Origin: Nonomuraea sp. NBC_00507
GTDB lineage: Bacteria; Actinomycetota; Actinomycetes; Streptosporangiales; Streptosporangiaceae
DNA length: 64,000 nucleotides
NCBI RefSeq assembly: GCF_036013525.1
Contig: NZ_CP107853.1
Coordinates: 1,054,001 to 1,118,000, forward strand
Direction: 5' to 3'
A model generated the notes under the pieces. The model searched no databases and had not been told where the DNA came from. It was given only the letters and a program-made list of their open reading frames with translations. This document shows, piece after piece, positions 8,884 through 16,379 of this stretch (positions are counted from its first letter, which is position 1; the number at the start of each line of letters is the position of its first letter). The position numbers and the translations under genes are program-made.

Positions 8884-10103
8884 CGGGCGATGTCCGTCCT
8901 GTAGTGCGAGCCGCGCAGCTTGATCCGGCCGACGAGGTCATAGGCCGCCTCGCGCGCGCTCTCCTGGTCGGGCCCACTCCCGACCACGTTCAGCACCCGG
9001 CCGCCGTCGGAGACGACGTCGTCGTCGGCCCACTTGGTCCCGGCGTGCAGCACGTACGCGTGCTCGGTCTCCTGCGGCCCCGTGATCACGTCGCCCTTGA
9101 CCGGCGCGACCGGGTAGTTCTGTGCCGCGATCACGACGGTCACCGCGGAGCCCTCCTTGAACACCGGGTCCAGCCCGAGCTCGCCCGTCGCGCACGCCAT
9201 CAGCAGCCCGCCCAGCGGCGTCTCCAGCCGGTCGAGCAGCACCTGCGTCTCCGGGTCCCCGAAACGGGCGTTGAACTCGACCACCTTCGGCCCCTTCGAG
9301 GTCAGGGCGAGACCCACGTAGAGCACTCCCTGGTACGGCAGTCCGCGCCGCGACAACTCGGCGATCGTCGGATGCACGACCTCCCGCATGACCTGCTCGG
9401 TGAGCCCTTCCGGCGCCCAGGGGAGCGGCGTGTAGGCCCCCATGCCACCCGTGTTGGGCCCCCCGTCGCCGTCGTGGAGCCGCTTGAAGTCCTGCGCGAG
9501 CTGCAACGGCACGGCGGTGCTCCCGTCGCACAGCGCGAACAGCGACACCTCGGGGCCGTCCAGGTATTCCTCGATCACCACCCGGTCGCAGGTCAGCGCG
9601 TGCGCCAGCGCCTGCTCGCGGTCATGGGTGACCACCACGCCCTTGCCGGCCGCCAGGCCGTCGTCCTTGACCACGTAGGGTGCCCCGAACGCGTCGAGGG
9701 CGGCCGCGGCCTCCTCTTCAGTGGTGCACACCCGGGCCCGCGCGGTCGGCACGTCGGCCGCCCTCATGATCTCCTTGGCGAAGGCCTTTGACCCCTCGAT
9801 CATGGCCGCCTCGCTGGAGGGCCCGAAGCAGGCGATGCCCGCCTCGCGCACGGCGTCGGACACGCCGGCCACGAGCGGGGCCTCCGGTCCGACCACCACG
9901 AGATCGACCCGGAGCCGCATGGCCAGCTCGGCCACCTGCGCCGGATCGAGGGGATCGACGGGATAGACGGCCGCGAACCGCTCGATGCCCGGGTTGCCCG
10001 GGGCGCAAAGGACCTCGCTGACCTGGGGATCGAGCTTGAGCGAACGACATAGGGCGTGCTCACGCCCTCCGGAACCAATGACTAGAACGCGCACACGCTC
10101 CAT
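8880..10103 (-). CDS. purD: Phosphoribosylamine-glycine ligase
   Basis: About 407 residues of the ATP-grasp enzyme that couples phosphoribosylamine to glycine in the second step of purine synthesis. It opens with VLVIGSGGREHALCRSL and contains the ATP-grasp core YVVKDDGLAAGKGVVV, the metal-binding VVEFNARFGDPETQ, and IAAQNYPVAPVKGD. I place the start at the ATG at 10103 (MERVRVLV); a GTG at 10094 is also possible. The frame is open further upstream, but those residues do not match the family. It overlaps purC by 4 bp. A 350-bp gap separates it from the divergent corA and must hold its promoter. Confidence 0.96.
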   Translation of the reverse strand: MERVRVLVIGSGGREHALCRSLKLDPQVSEVLCAPGNPGIERFAAVYPVDPLDPAQVAELAMRLRVDLVVVGPEAPLVAGVSDAVREAGIACFGPSSEAAMIEGSKAFAKEIMRAADVPTARARVCTTEEEAAAALDAFGAPYVVKDDGLAAGKGVVVTHDREQALAHALTCDRVVIEEYLDGPEVSLFALCDGSTAVPLQLAQDFKRLHDGDGGPNTGGMGAYTPLPWAPEGLTEQVMREVVHPTIAELSRRGLPYQGVLYVGLALTSKGPKVVEFNARFGDPETQVLLDRLETPLGGLLMACATGELGLDPVFKEGSAVTVVIAAQNYPVAPVKGDVITGPQETEHAYVLHAGTKWADDDVVSDGGRVLNVVGSGPDQESAREAAYDLVGRIKLRGSHYRTDIAR

Positions 10104-10271
10104 TGTCGCAGGCTCGCGGCCAGGCGCAGGCTCTGGCCTCCAGGACACCACATGCCGGAACAGGCGACAATCTTTGTCGAGTTCTACCTGAACGGCGAGC
10201 GCTTGGGCCGGTATCGTCGGTTAGGTTCAGTCGCCTGTGGTAAGTTAAGGCGGCTTTACGGCGTCTCTAGC

Positions 10272-10359
10272 GATTGGAGGTGGTCCGGGATGAATCCTGG
10301 TGATCCCAGCAGTACGTGCTTCGCCACGTACTCCCCGCATACCCCCGACCACTCCAATC
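10272..10359 (+). ncRNA. Candidate structured leader upstream of corA (three-way junction)
   Basis: An outer stem pairs GATTGGAG-G-TGGTC (10272-10285, one bulged G) with GACCACTCCAATC (10347-10359). Inside it are a 5-bp stem GGGAT/ATCCC (10287-10307) and a perfect 8-bp stem AGTACGTG/CACGTACT with a 6-nt loop (10311-10332). The closed shape resembles a riboswitch aptamer. It sits 94 bp before the corA start on the same strand. I could not match it to a known Mg2+ riboswitch class. The rest of the 10104-10452 gap has no gene. Confidence 0.5.
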
Positions 10360-10376
10360 CGGCAGCCTGATCGTGC

Positions 10377-10423
10377 CTCCACGCATGTGTGTTGATTGAG
10401 GTGACTTTTCATCGCGCGTGGAG
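10377..10423 (+). promoter_or_regulatory. Inverted repeat between the corA leader and the corA start
   Basis: CTCCACGC (10377-10384) and GCGTGGAG (10416-10423) are perfect 8-bp complements around an AT-richer 31-nt loop, ending 29 bp before the corA ATG. The loop is long for a terminator. Together with the preceding junction it could serve as an expression platform. A ribosome site GGAAAGGGA precedes the corA start. Confidence 0.35.
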
Positions 10424-10452
10424 CGTGCCATGTCGGGCGGAAAGGGACTGCC

Positions 10453-11562
10453 ATGCGCTCGTCCACGCTTTTCCGTCGTATCAACCGTCACCCCGTGCCG
10501 TCGCGCGCCGCGCACCAGTTCGCCAAGCCGGCGCGTGAGATCTGCGTGCCCCCCGTCGACTCCATCGTCGAATTCGGCGCCTACGTCCAGGGCAAGAAGG
10601 TCTCGGCGACCGGCATCGTGGAAGCGCTCGAGCACGTGCGCGAGCACAACAAGGCCACTGAGGGCGCCAAGGCGTTCGTCTGGGTCGGGCTGCACGAGCC
10701 GGAAGCCCCCGAGGTGGAGTGGCTGTCGGAGGTGTTCGGCCTGCACCCGCTGTCCGTGGAGGACGCCGTCAAGGCGCACCAGCGCCCCAAGGTCGAGCGA
10801 TATGGCGATTCGCTGTTCATGGTGCTGAAGACCGTCGCCTACCTCGACCACGACGAGCTGACCGCCAACAGCGAGATCATCGCCACTGGCGAGATCATGG
10901 TGTTCCTCGGCGTGGATTTCGTGGTGACGGTGCGGCACGGTGAGCACTGCCCGCTGACCGTGGTGCGCGAGCGCCTTGAGGACAAGCCCAAGTTGATGAA
11001 CCGGGGTCCGGCCGGCGTGCTGCACGCCATCTCCGACCACGTCGTCGACCAATACCTCCAGGTCGCCGACCTCATGCAGATGGAGCTCGAAGAGGTCGAG
11101 GCCACCGTGTTCGCCGACGTCAGCTCCCGCGACATCAACCGGATCTATCAGCTCAAGCGGGAGATGCTGGAGATGAAGCGGGCCGTCACCCCGCTGCAGG
11201 CCCCCTTGTCCGCCTTGCCCCAGCGCCGCGTGATCCCGTCGGAGATGCGGGAATACTTCCGCGACGTCGGCGACCACCTGTCCAGGGTGTGCGAGCAGGT
11301 GGAGTCCTCCAACGAGCTGTGCAGCTCGATCCTGCAGGCGGCCCTGGCCCGCTCGAACGCGCTGGCCAACGAGGACATGCGCAAGATCTCGTCATGGGTG
11401 GCCATCCTGGCCGTGCCCACGATGATCGCCGGCGTCTACGGCATGAACTTCGACTTCATGCCGGAGACCAAGCAGGTCTGGGGTTACCCGGCGGTGCTGG
11501 CCCTCATGGTCACCGCCTGCGTGCTGCTGCACCGCGGCTTCCGCAGGAACGGCTGGCTGTAG
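10453..11562 (+). CDS. corA: Magnesium and cobalt transport protein CorA
   Basis: 369 residues. CorA is a pentameric channel in the cytoplasmic membrane that takes up Mg2+ and also passes Co2+ and Ni2+. The large N-terminal cytosolic domain (VWVGLHEPEAPEVEWLSEVF, HPLSVEDAVKAHQRPKVE, the long helix EVEATVFADVSSRDINRIY) is followed by two C-terminal membrane segments with the signature YGMNFDFMPE (GMN selectivity motif) between them and a basic tail. The length and all landmarks are normal. The ribosome site is AAAGGGA, 6 nt before the ATG. The highly structured sequence upstream suggests control of expression by an RNA leader, which would fit a metal transporter. Confidence 0.95.
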   Translation: MRSSTLFRRINRHPVPSRAAHQFAKPAREICVPPVDSIVEFGAYVQGKKVSATGIVEALEHVREHNKATEGAKAFVWVGLHEPEAPEVEWLSEVFGLHPLSVEDAVKAHQRPKVERYGDSLFMVLKTVAYLDHDELTANSEIIATGEIMVFLGVDFVVTVRHGEHCPLTVVRERLEDKPKLMNRGPAGVLHAISDHVVDQYLQVADLMQMELEEVEATVFADVSSRDINRIYQLKREMLEMKRAVTPLQAPLSALPQRRVIPSEMREYFRDVGDHLSRVCEQVESSNELCSSILQAALARSNALANEDMRKISSWVAILAVPTMIAGVYGMNFDFMPETKQVWGYPAVLALMVTACVLLHRGFRRNGWL

Positions 11563-11615
11563 CTCCGGAGACCGGGCGCGGGCTGCAGAGGGCTCGAGCG
11601 CTGACGGGCTTGCGG

Positions 11616-12524
11616 TCAGACGCCTACGGGCTTGAGCGGACCGACCGGCGCGGGCAGCTCGAGCCCGCGCTCCCGCCACACCTTCCGCAGGCGATCGGGA
11701 TAGTCGGTCACGATCCCCGCCACCCCGAGATCCAGCATCCGTCCGGCCAATCCGGGCTCGTTGACCGTCCATACAGCCACGTCGAGTCCCGCCGCGGCCG
11801 CCTGCGCCATCAGCGCCTCGTCCACCATCACGTGCTCGGGCGAGAGTGTGGTGGCCCCGGCCGCGCGCGCGGCGGCGGGAATGTCGTCTCCCAGGCCGCC
11901 CTCGTGCCAGTGCAGGGTGTCCAGCTCGATGAGCGCGAACCGGCGCGTGTCCGGCGCGATCTCGGCGGCGTGCCGCACGATCCGCCAGTCGAAGCTCAGG
12001 ATGGCCACGTTGCCCAGCCTGCCGTGCCGGTCGAGCTCGTCGATGACGAGCTCGGTGAACATCTCGGGATCCGGCGTCAGCTCCGGTCTGGTGGGATCCG
12101 ACTTGAGCTCGACGTGCAGGCGTACGCCCTCCGCCTCGTAGGCGTTCACCAGCCCCAGCACCGCGCCCAGCGTCGGCATCCTGGTCTCCGGCATGGCGGC
12201 CTGCGTCAACGCGAAGGGGTCGTCGAGATGCCGTGGCCACCGAACGCCCACGTCGAGCATGCGCAGCTGGGCCAGCGTGAGCGCGTTGATCGGCTTGCCG
12301 ACGTAGGGATAGAGCGGATCGCCGGCACGCAGCGGCCTCGTGTCGGCGCTCGTGACCGCGGACACGGTGAGATCGTGCGTGAGCACGAGGCGCCGATCGC
12401 CGGTGAGCGCCACGTCCAGCTCGAGCGCGTGAACGCCGAGCTCCATCGTGCGGCTCATACCCGGCAGGGTGTTCTCCGGCCAGAGACCCCGCGCACCTCG
12501 GTGACCATGAATCTCAACGCGCAC
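11616..12524 (-). CDS. Glycerophosphodiester phosphodiesterase
   Basis: 302 residues of the GDPD family, metal-dependent TIM-barrel enzymes that split glycerophosphodiesters into glycerol 3-phosphate and an alcohol. The catalytic signature is complete: HGHRGARGLWPENTLPG at the N-terminus (first His, Arg and Glu), ALELDVALTGD (Glu, Asp) and VLTHDLTVS (second His). HVELKSDPTRPE holds a further metal ligand. No signal peptide is visible, so a cytoplasmic, UgpQ-like form is likely. The start is a GTG at 12524. It converges on corA, with 53 bp between their stops, and is divergent from the GNAT gene. Confidence 0.92.
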   Translation of the reverse strand: MRVEIHGHRGARGLWPENTLPGMSRTMELGVHALELDVALTGDRRLVLTHDLTVSAVTSADTRPLRAGDPLYPYVGKPINALTLAQLRMLDVGVRWPRHLDDPFALTQAAMPETRMPTLGAVLGLVNAYEAEGVRLHVELKSDPTRPELTPDPEMFTELVIDELDRHGRLGNVAILSFDWRIVRHAAEIAPDTRRFALIELDTLHWHEGGLGDDIPAAARAAGATTLSPEHVMVDEALMAQAAAAGLDVAVWTVNEPGLAGRMLDLGVAGIVTDYPDRLRKVWRERGLELPAPVGPLKPVGV

Positions 12525-12632
12525 ACCCGGACCCTACCTGCCGCCGGGCACGTCTAGGCGGTGCCACGCCGTGTCCTTTTTATCCTGCTACGCCCCGTCG
12601 TGCGGTAACCGGCGGACAATAGGCTGTTGTCT

Positions 12633-13280
12633 ATGACGGAGGTTCTCAAACCCGCTCATTCCCCAACAGTCTGGGCATGGGTCGACGGCTGGGTCATCTC
12701 CCGCAACGCGCCCCGTCCCGTACGCGAACCGTGGGGGCTGCGCGTGGACGTCGGCCTACCCGGTCACGTGGCCCGCCACATCGTCCCCGCCCCCACCCCG
12801 GAGATCCTCCACCACCTGACCACGACACTGACGAGGCCCGGCACCTGGCTCAAACTCTGCGCCCCCGCCGAGGCCGTCGCTTCCTACCTGCCTCCGGCCT
12901 GGACGGTCAAGGACCGGGAGTTCATGATGACCGCCCCCTTGGCCCGCACCGCAACCCCGCAGGCCCCGCCCGGCTACACCCTGGCCATCACCACCAGGGC
13001 CGGCGTCACGGCGGCCCGGCTCCTGACGGCCGCCGGCGAGGTCGCGGCCCGCGGCCAGGTCGCCGTGGCGGGCTCGGCCGCCGTGGTCGACCAGGTGGAA
13101 ACGGCCGCCGGCCACCGCCGCCGCGGCCTCGGCACGATCATCATGCACACGCTGGCGTCGACGGCCGCCTCCCGGGGTGCGCGGATGGGCATCCTGGTGG
13201 CGACCTCGGACGGCCAGGCCCTGTACGAAACGGTGGGCTGGACCCTCCACACCCCGATGACCGCCGTGGTGTTGACCTGA
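12633..13280 (+). CDS. GNAT-family N-acetyltransferase
   Basis: 215 residues. The C-terminal half carries the GNAT fold: the acetyl-CoA loop is VETAAGHRRRGLGTIIMHTL (Q/RxxGxG/A type), followed by ILVATSDGQALYETVGW, the usual motif B region. The N-terminal half (WAWVDGWVISRNAPRPVREPW) is a separate, less conserved domain also found in actinomycete GNATs. The acceptor substrate is unknown. I start at the ATG at 12633; a TTG two codons upstream is also possible. A strong inverted repeat follows 12 bp after the stop. Confidence 0.85.
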   Translation: MTEVLKPAHSPTVWAWVDGWVISRNAPRPVREPWGLRVDVGLPGHVARHIVPAPTPEILHHLTTTLTRPGTWLKLCAPAEAVASYLPPAWTVKDREFMMTAPLARTATPQAPPGYTLAITTRAGVTAARLLTAAGEVAARGQVAVAGSAAVVDQVETAAGHRRRGLGTIIMHTLASTAASRGARMGILVATSDGQALYETVGWTLHTPMTAVVLT

Positions 13281-13292
13281 AGGCCTGAAGTT

Positions 13293-13340
13293 ACCGACAT
13301 CTTTGTCGCCGACATCGACGTCGCCGACAAAGATGTCGGT
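13293..13340. terminator. Bidirectional hairpin terminator with internal direct repeats
   Basis: ACCGACATCTTTGTCG (13293-13308) and CGACAAAGATGTCGGT (13325-13340) form a perfect 16-bp stem around a 16-nt loop. Overlapping the stem bases, GTCGCCGAC occurs twice as a direct repeat. It sits between two convergent genes, and the minus-strand gene's stop codon lies at its right edge, so it most likely ends transcription from both sides. Confidence 0.65.
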
Positions 13341-13627
13341 TACCGTTCCGGCCTGCTGCTTGCTCGTGGGTTCTCCGTGGCACCGTAGACATAGCGATCT
13401 TTGCCCACTTTGAACGCCCAGCCCACGTGGCCGAGGAAGACGTCGACCGCGCCAAGGTGTCCCATGGGGATGGTGAAGCTCGGGCGGCGCGGGGCGAGGA
13501 AGACGCAGGCCTCTCCCGTCAACCACGTGTTGCGGCTTTCTGGCGAGCAAGGGTCGGCAGGTATGTCGTCCACTGTCGCGAAGTGACGCGTAGTTCTACA
13601 GCGAATCGACGAGCTATATGGGAGCAA
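13340..13627 (-). CDS. Hypothetical small protein with HVGWAF motif
   Basis: A reading frame of up to 95 codons from a TTG at 13627; an internal ATG at 13465 would give 41 residues. The C-terminal half (GAVDVFLGHVGWAFKVGKD then RYVYGATENP) has a regular, protein-like pattern reminiscent of the start of a papain-like or NlpC-type fold, with a histidine in a hydrophobic strand, but I cannot name the family. Support for a real gene is its end exactly at the bidirectional hairpin. It may be a truncated remnant of a longer protein. Its upstream region is AT-richer and divergent from the ATPase gene. Confidence 0.35.
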   Translation of the reverse strand: MLPYSSSIRCRTTRHFATVDDIPADPCSPESRNTWLTGEACVFLAPRRPSFTIPMGHLGAVDVFLGHVGWAFKVGKDRYVYGATENPRASSRPER

Positions 13628-13695
13628 ACTGACGAGTCATTGGCCTGCAATCTGTAGAGTAACGATGTGTCGAAATGACGAGCCGAGGAGCACAC

Positions 13696-14955
13696 GTGGA
13701 CGACTTCATCCCGCGCCTGTCCGAGCGTCGTCTCGTGGAGCTGATGAAGGCGTTCAGGGTGGTGATCGTCAACGGACCTCGGCAGGCAGGCAAGACCACC
13801 CTCATGGAGATCTACCGCGACCATCACGGCGGCGACTTCGTGTCCCTGGACGATCCTGTGCAGCTGACGGCCGCGCTCTCCGATCCACGCAGCCTCATCG
13901 ACGAAGCCGGCCGTCCGCTGTTGATCGACGAGGTGCAACGGGCCGGAGACCCGCTGGTCCTGAGCATCAAGCGGGCCAGCGACCGGGATCGCAGCCGTGG
14001 GCAATTCATCCTGTCCGGCTCAGCGCAGTTCCTTACCGTCCCCAAGCTCTCGGAGTCCCTCGCGGGCCGCGCGGCCTTCCTGGATCTTTGGCCCTTCTCG
14101 ATGGCCGAGCGCACTTCTGGCCCATCCGACTTCTGCGACCTTCTGTTCACCGACCCCGCATCGCTGCGCCGCACAGGGCCTTCACCGTGGACTCGTGCCG
14201 ACTACCTCGATCTCATCTGCGTCGGCAGCTACCCGGAAGTGATCAGCATGTCGGGGCGGGAGCGATGGGAGTGGTTCGAGTCATACCTACGTGCCGTCAT
14301 ATCCCGCGATGTACGCGAGTTCGCCCATATCCAGCATGGAGAGTCGATACCGCGGCTCCTCAGCCTCCTCGCCGCCCGCGCCGGCAGCACCGCGGAGGTC
14401 TCCGATCTCGCCCGGAGCACAGAGCTGACCAGGGATACGGTCCGAAACTATCTCGCCTACCTCAACGGCGTGTTCCTAACAGCCTCCGTCCCTACCTGGT
14501 CGGCCAACCTCTCGACCAGGGCAGCCAAGACGGCCAAGTCGTTTCTCACGGACTCAGGCCTGGCCGCCTTCGTGCTCCAGGTCAACCAGGAAGCGCTGCG
14601 GCGCCCGGGCAACAATGCGCTGGGCGGTCTCGTCGAGACCTTCGCGTTCACTGAGCTCATCAAACTCCGCTCCACAACACCGGAACCCTTCAAGATCTAC
14701 TATTTCCGAGACCGCAATGGCCGAGAGATCGATTTCGTTCTCGAGCGATTTGATGGGCGCGTCGCAGGTATTCAGGTCAAGGCCACCGCTTCGCCGACCG
14801 CCAAGGACGCCGCCCACTTGCGCTGGCTGGGCGACTCGCTCGGCGAGCGGTTTGTTTCAGGAGCGGTCCTGCACCTGGGCGACCAGAGCGTGTCTCTCGG
14901 CGGTGGCATCCAGTTGCTTCCCCTCTCGGCCCTCTGGGGACACACACGCGGCTGA
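13696..14955 (+). CDS. AAA_14/DUF4143 family ATPase
   Basis: About 419 residues. The Walker A motif is NGPRQAGKTTLMEIY and the Walker B-like strand RPLLIDEVQRAGDP, followed by a sensor-1-like ILSGSAQFLTVPKL; this is the AAA_14 domain. The C-terminal half, with an HTH-like stretch (VSDLARSTELTRDTVRNYL) and YYFRDRNGREIDFVLER plus GIQVKATASPT, is the DUF4143 domain, whose D-E-x-K-like pattern recalls restriction-endonuclease folds. The start is the GTG at 13696, 5 nt after GAGGAG. Members are widespread, scattered between strains and of unknown function. The surrounding sequence is less GC-rich than its neighbours, which fits horizontal acquisition. Confidence 0.88.
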   Translation: MDDFIPRLSERRLVELMKAFRVVIVNGPRQAGKTTLMEIYRDHHGGDFVSLDDPVQLTAALSDPRSLIDEAGRPLLIDEVQRAGDPLVLSIKRASDRDRSRGQFILSGSAQFLTVPKLSESLAGRAAFLDLWPFSMAERTSGPSDFCDLLFTDPASLRRTGPSPWTRADYLDLICVGSYPEVISMSGRERWEWFESYLRAVISRDVREFAHIQHGESIPRLLSLLAARAGSTAEVSDLARSTELTRDTVRNYLAYLNGVFLTASVPTWSANLSTRAAKTAKSFLTDSGLAAFVLQVNQEALRRPGNNALGGLVETFAFTELIKLRSTTPEPFKIYYFRDRNGREIDFVLERFDGRVAGIQVKATASPTAKDAAHLRWLGDSLGERFVSGAVLHLGDQSVSLGGGIQLLPLSALWGHTRG

Positions 14956-15006
14956 ACCGGTCGCCGTGCGATGATCTTACTGGGATTCCGGGATGGGAGC
15001 TTCGGC

Positions 15007-15666
15007 ATGGGACAGGTGCTGGTGACCGGTGCCACGGGCGGGATCGGGACGGCGCTGGTCCGCGCCCTGGTGAAGGCAGGTCATCAGGTGACCGCCATCG
15101 GCCGCGACGTCGGGCGGTTGGATGTTCCGGCGATCGAGGCCGATCTCGCCGCGCCGGGGACGCTCGCCGCCGCCGTGGGCGAGCTGCGCGACGTACAGGC
15201 GCTGGTCCACTGCGCGGGCATCTCTCCCATCGCGGCCGTCGCCGACGCCGGCCCGGAGACGTGGGAGCGGACGCTGGCCGTGAACGTGGCGTCGGCCGCC
15301 GAGCTGGTACGCCTGACGCTGCCCGCGCTGCGGCGGTCCCGAGGCCATGTGGTCTTCGTCAACGCCTCGCCGGGAATGACCGGGGTCCCCCGGTGGTCGG
15401 CGTTCGTCGGGAGCAAGGCCGCGCTGCGCGAGCTGGCGGACTCGCTGCGCGAGGAGGAGGAGCCCTATGGCGTACGCGTCACCACGGTCTATCCGGCCGC
15501 GACGGCCACGGAGCTGCTTCGGGAGGTCAGAACGACCTTCGGCCGGCCGTACGATCCCGAGCGCTGCATCCGGCCGGAGACGCTCGCCGAGATGATCGTC
15601 TGGGCGCTCGCGGCCCCCGCGGACGCCTATGCCTGCGAGCTGTCCGTGGTGCCCGCACCGCGCTAG
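15007..15666 (+). CDS. SDR-family protein lacking the catalytic tyrosine
   Basis: 219 residues of the short-chain dehydrogenase fold. The NAD(P)-binding motif VTGATGGIGTAL is intact, the HCAGIS loop replaces NNAG, and the catalytic-serine strand is VVFVNASPG. The usual YxxxK is FVGSK here (codon TTC for the first residue), so the proton-donor tyrosine is absent while the lysine remains. The ribosome site GGGAG, 8 nt upstream, supports the ATG at 15007. It may therefore be a non-canonical reductase or a nucleotide-binding regulator. It converges on the Nudix regulator with only 3 bp between the stops. Confidence 0.87.
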   Translation: MGQVLVTGATGGIGTALVRALVKAGHQVTAIGRDVGRLDVPAIEADLAAPGTLAAAVGELRDVQALVHCAGISPIAAVADAGPETWERTLAVNVASAAELVRLTLPALRRSRGHVVFVNASPGMTGVPRWSAFVGSKAALRELADSLREEEEPYGVRVTTVYPAATATELLREVRTTFGRPYDPERCIRPETLAEMIVWALAAPADAYACELSVVPAPR

Positions 15667-15669
15667 GGA

Positions 15670-16335
15670 TCATTCCTTGAGCGAGCGGAGCATCGGGGGG
15701 TGGAGGAGCACGGCGGGGCCGCGGCGATAGAGCTTGGCGGGGCGGCCGCCGTCGCGTGTCGTGCTGGCCCCGGTCTCCACCAGGAAGCCCTCCGCCTTGG
15801 TGACCTTCCTGTGGAAGTTTCTGGGATCCAGGGGCCGGCCCCAGACGATCTCGTAGACGCGGCGCAGGTCCGCCACCGTGAACTCGGGCGGGCAGAAGGC
15901 CGCGCCCAGCGAGGTGTACTCCAGCTTCGCGCGGGCCCGCTCCACACCGTCGAGCATGATCCGGCGGTGGTCGAAGGCCATGACCGTGAGGGCGTCCACC
16001 GGCTGCCAGCTCATGTGCGCCTTCTCCGAGGCCGGCAGGTCCGGGGCCAGGCCGAGGTAGGCGACGCTCAGGACCCGCTGGCGAGGGTCGCGGTCGGGGT
16101 AGCCGTAGGTCTGGAGCTGCTCCAGGTGCACCGGCGCGCCCGGGAGGCCCGCCCGCTCCGCGAGGATGCGGCGGGCGGCGTCCGGCAGGTCCTCATCCAG
16201 CTGGATGAAGCCGCCCGACAGGGACCAGCGCCGCAGGAACGGCGGGTTGTCGCGGCGCCACACCAGGGCGCTCAGCGCGTGGTTACGCACGGTGAGGACG
16301 ACCAGGTCGACGCTGACCGGGACGCTCGGGACCAT
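15670..16335 (-). CDS. NrtR-like Nudix-domain transcriptional regulator
   Basis: 221 residues: a Nudix domain (VDLVVLTVRNHALSALVWRR, GGFIQLDEDLPDAARRIL) followed by a winged-helix domain (VADLRRVYEIVWGRPLDPRNF, then HRKVTKAEGFLVETG). The Nudix box lacks the full REUxEE set, reading RRILAERAG, as in NrtR proteins that bind ADP-ribose-type ligands without efficient hydrolysis. NrtR relatives usually control NAD salvage, or sugar catabolism in other branches. No NAD gene is adjacent, so the target is open. I start at the ATG at 16335. The 44-bp space to the gene upstream on the same strand is AT-richer and could hold its own promoter and operator. Confidence 0.85.
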   Translation of the reverse strand: MVPSVPVSVDLVVLTVRNHALSALVWRRDNPPFLRRWSLSGGFIQLDEDLPDAARRILAERAGLPGAPVHLEQLQTYGYPDRDPRQRVLSVAYLGLAPDLPASEKAHMSWQPVDALTVMAFDHRRIMLDGVERARAKLEYTSLGAAFCPPEFTVADLRRVYEIVWGRPLDPRNFHRKVTKAEGFLVETGASTTRDGGRPAKLYRRGPAVLLHPPMLRSLKE

Positions 16336-16379
16336 GACCGCACGGTACACGTAGTTAGGTGTGAGCCGCGAAACGTCCG

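Noticed and set aside
15670..16335. An active Nudix hydrolase.
   Set aside because: The Nudix box lacks the catalytic Glu pair and a winged helix follows, as in regulators.
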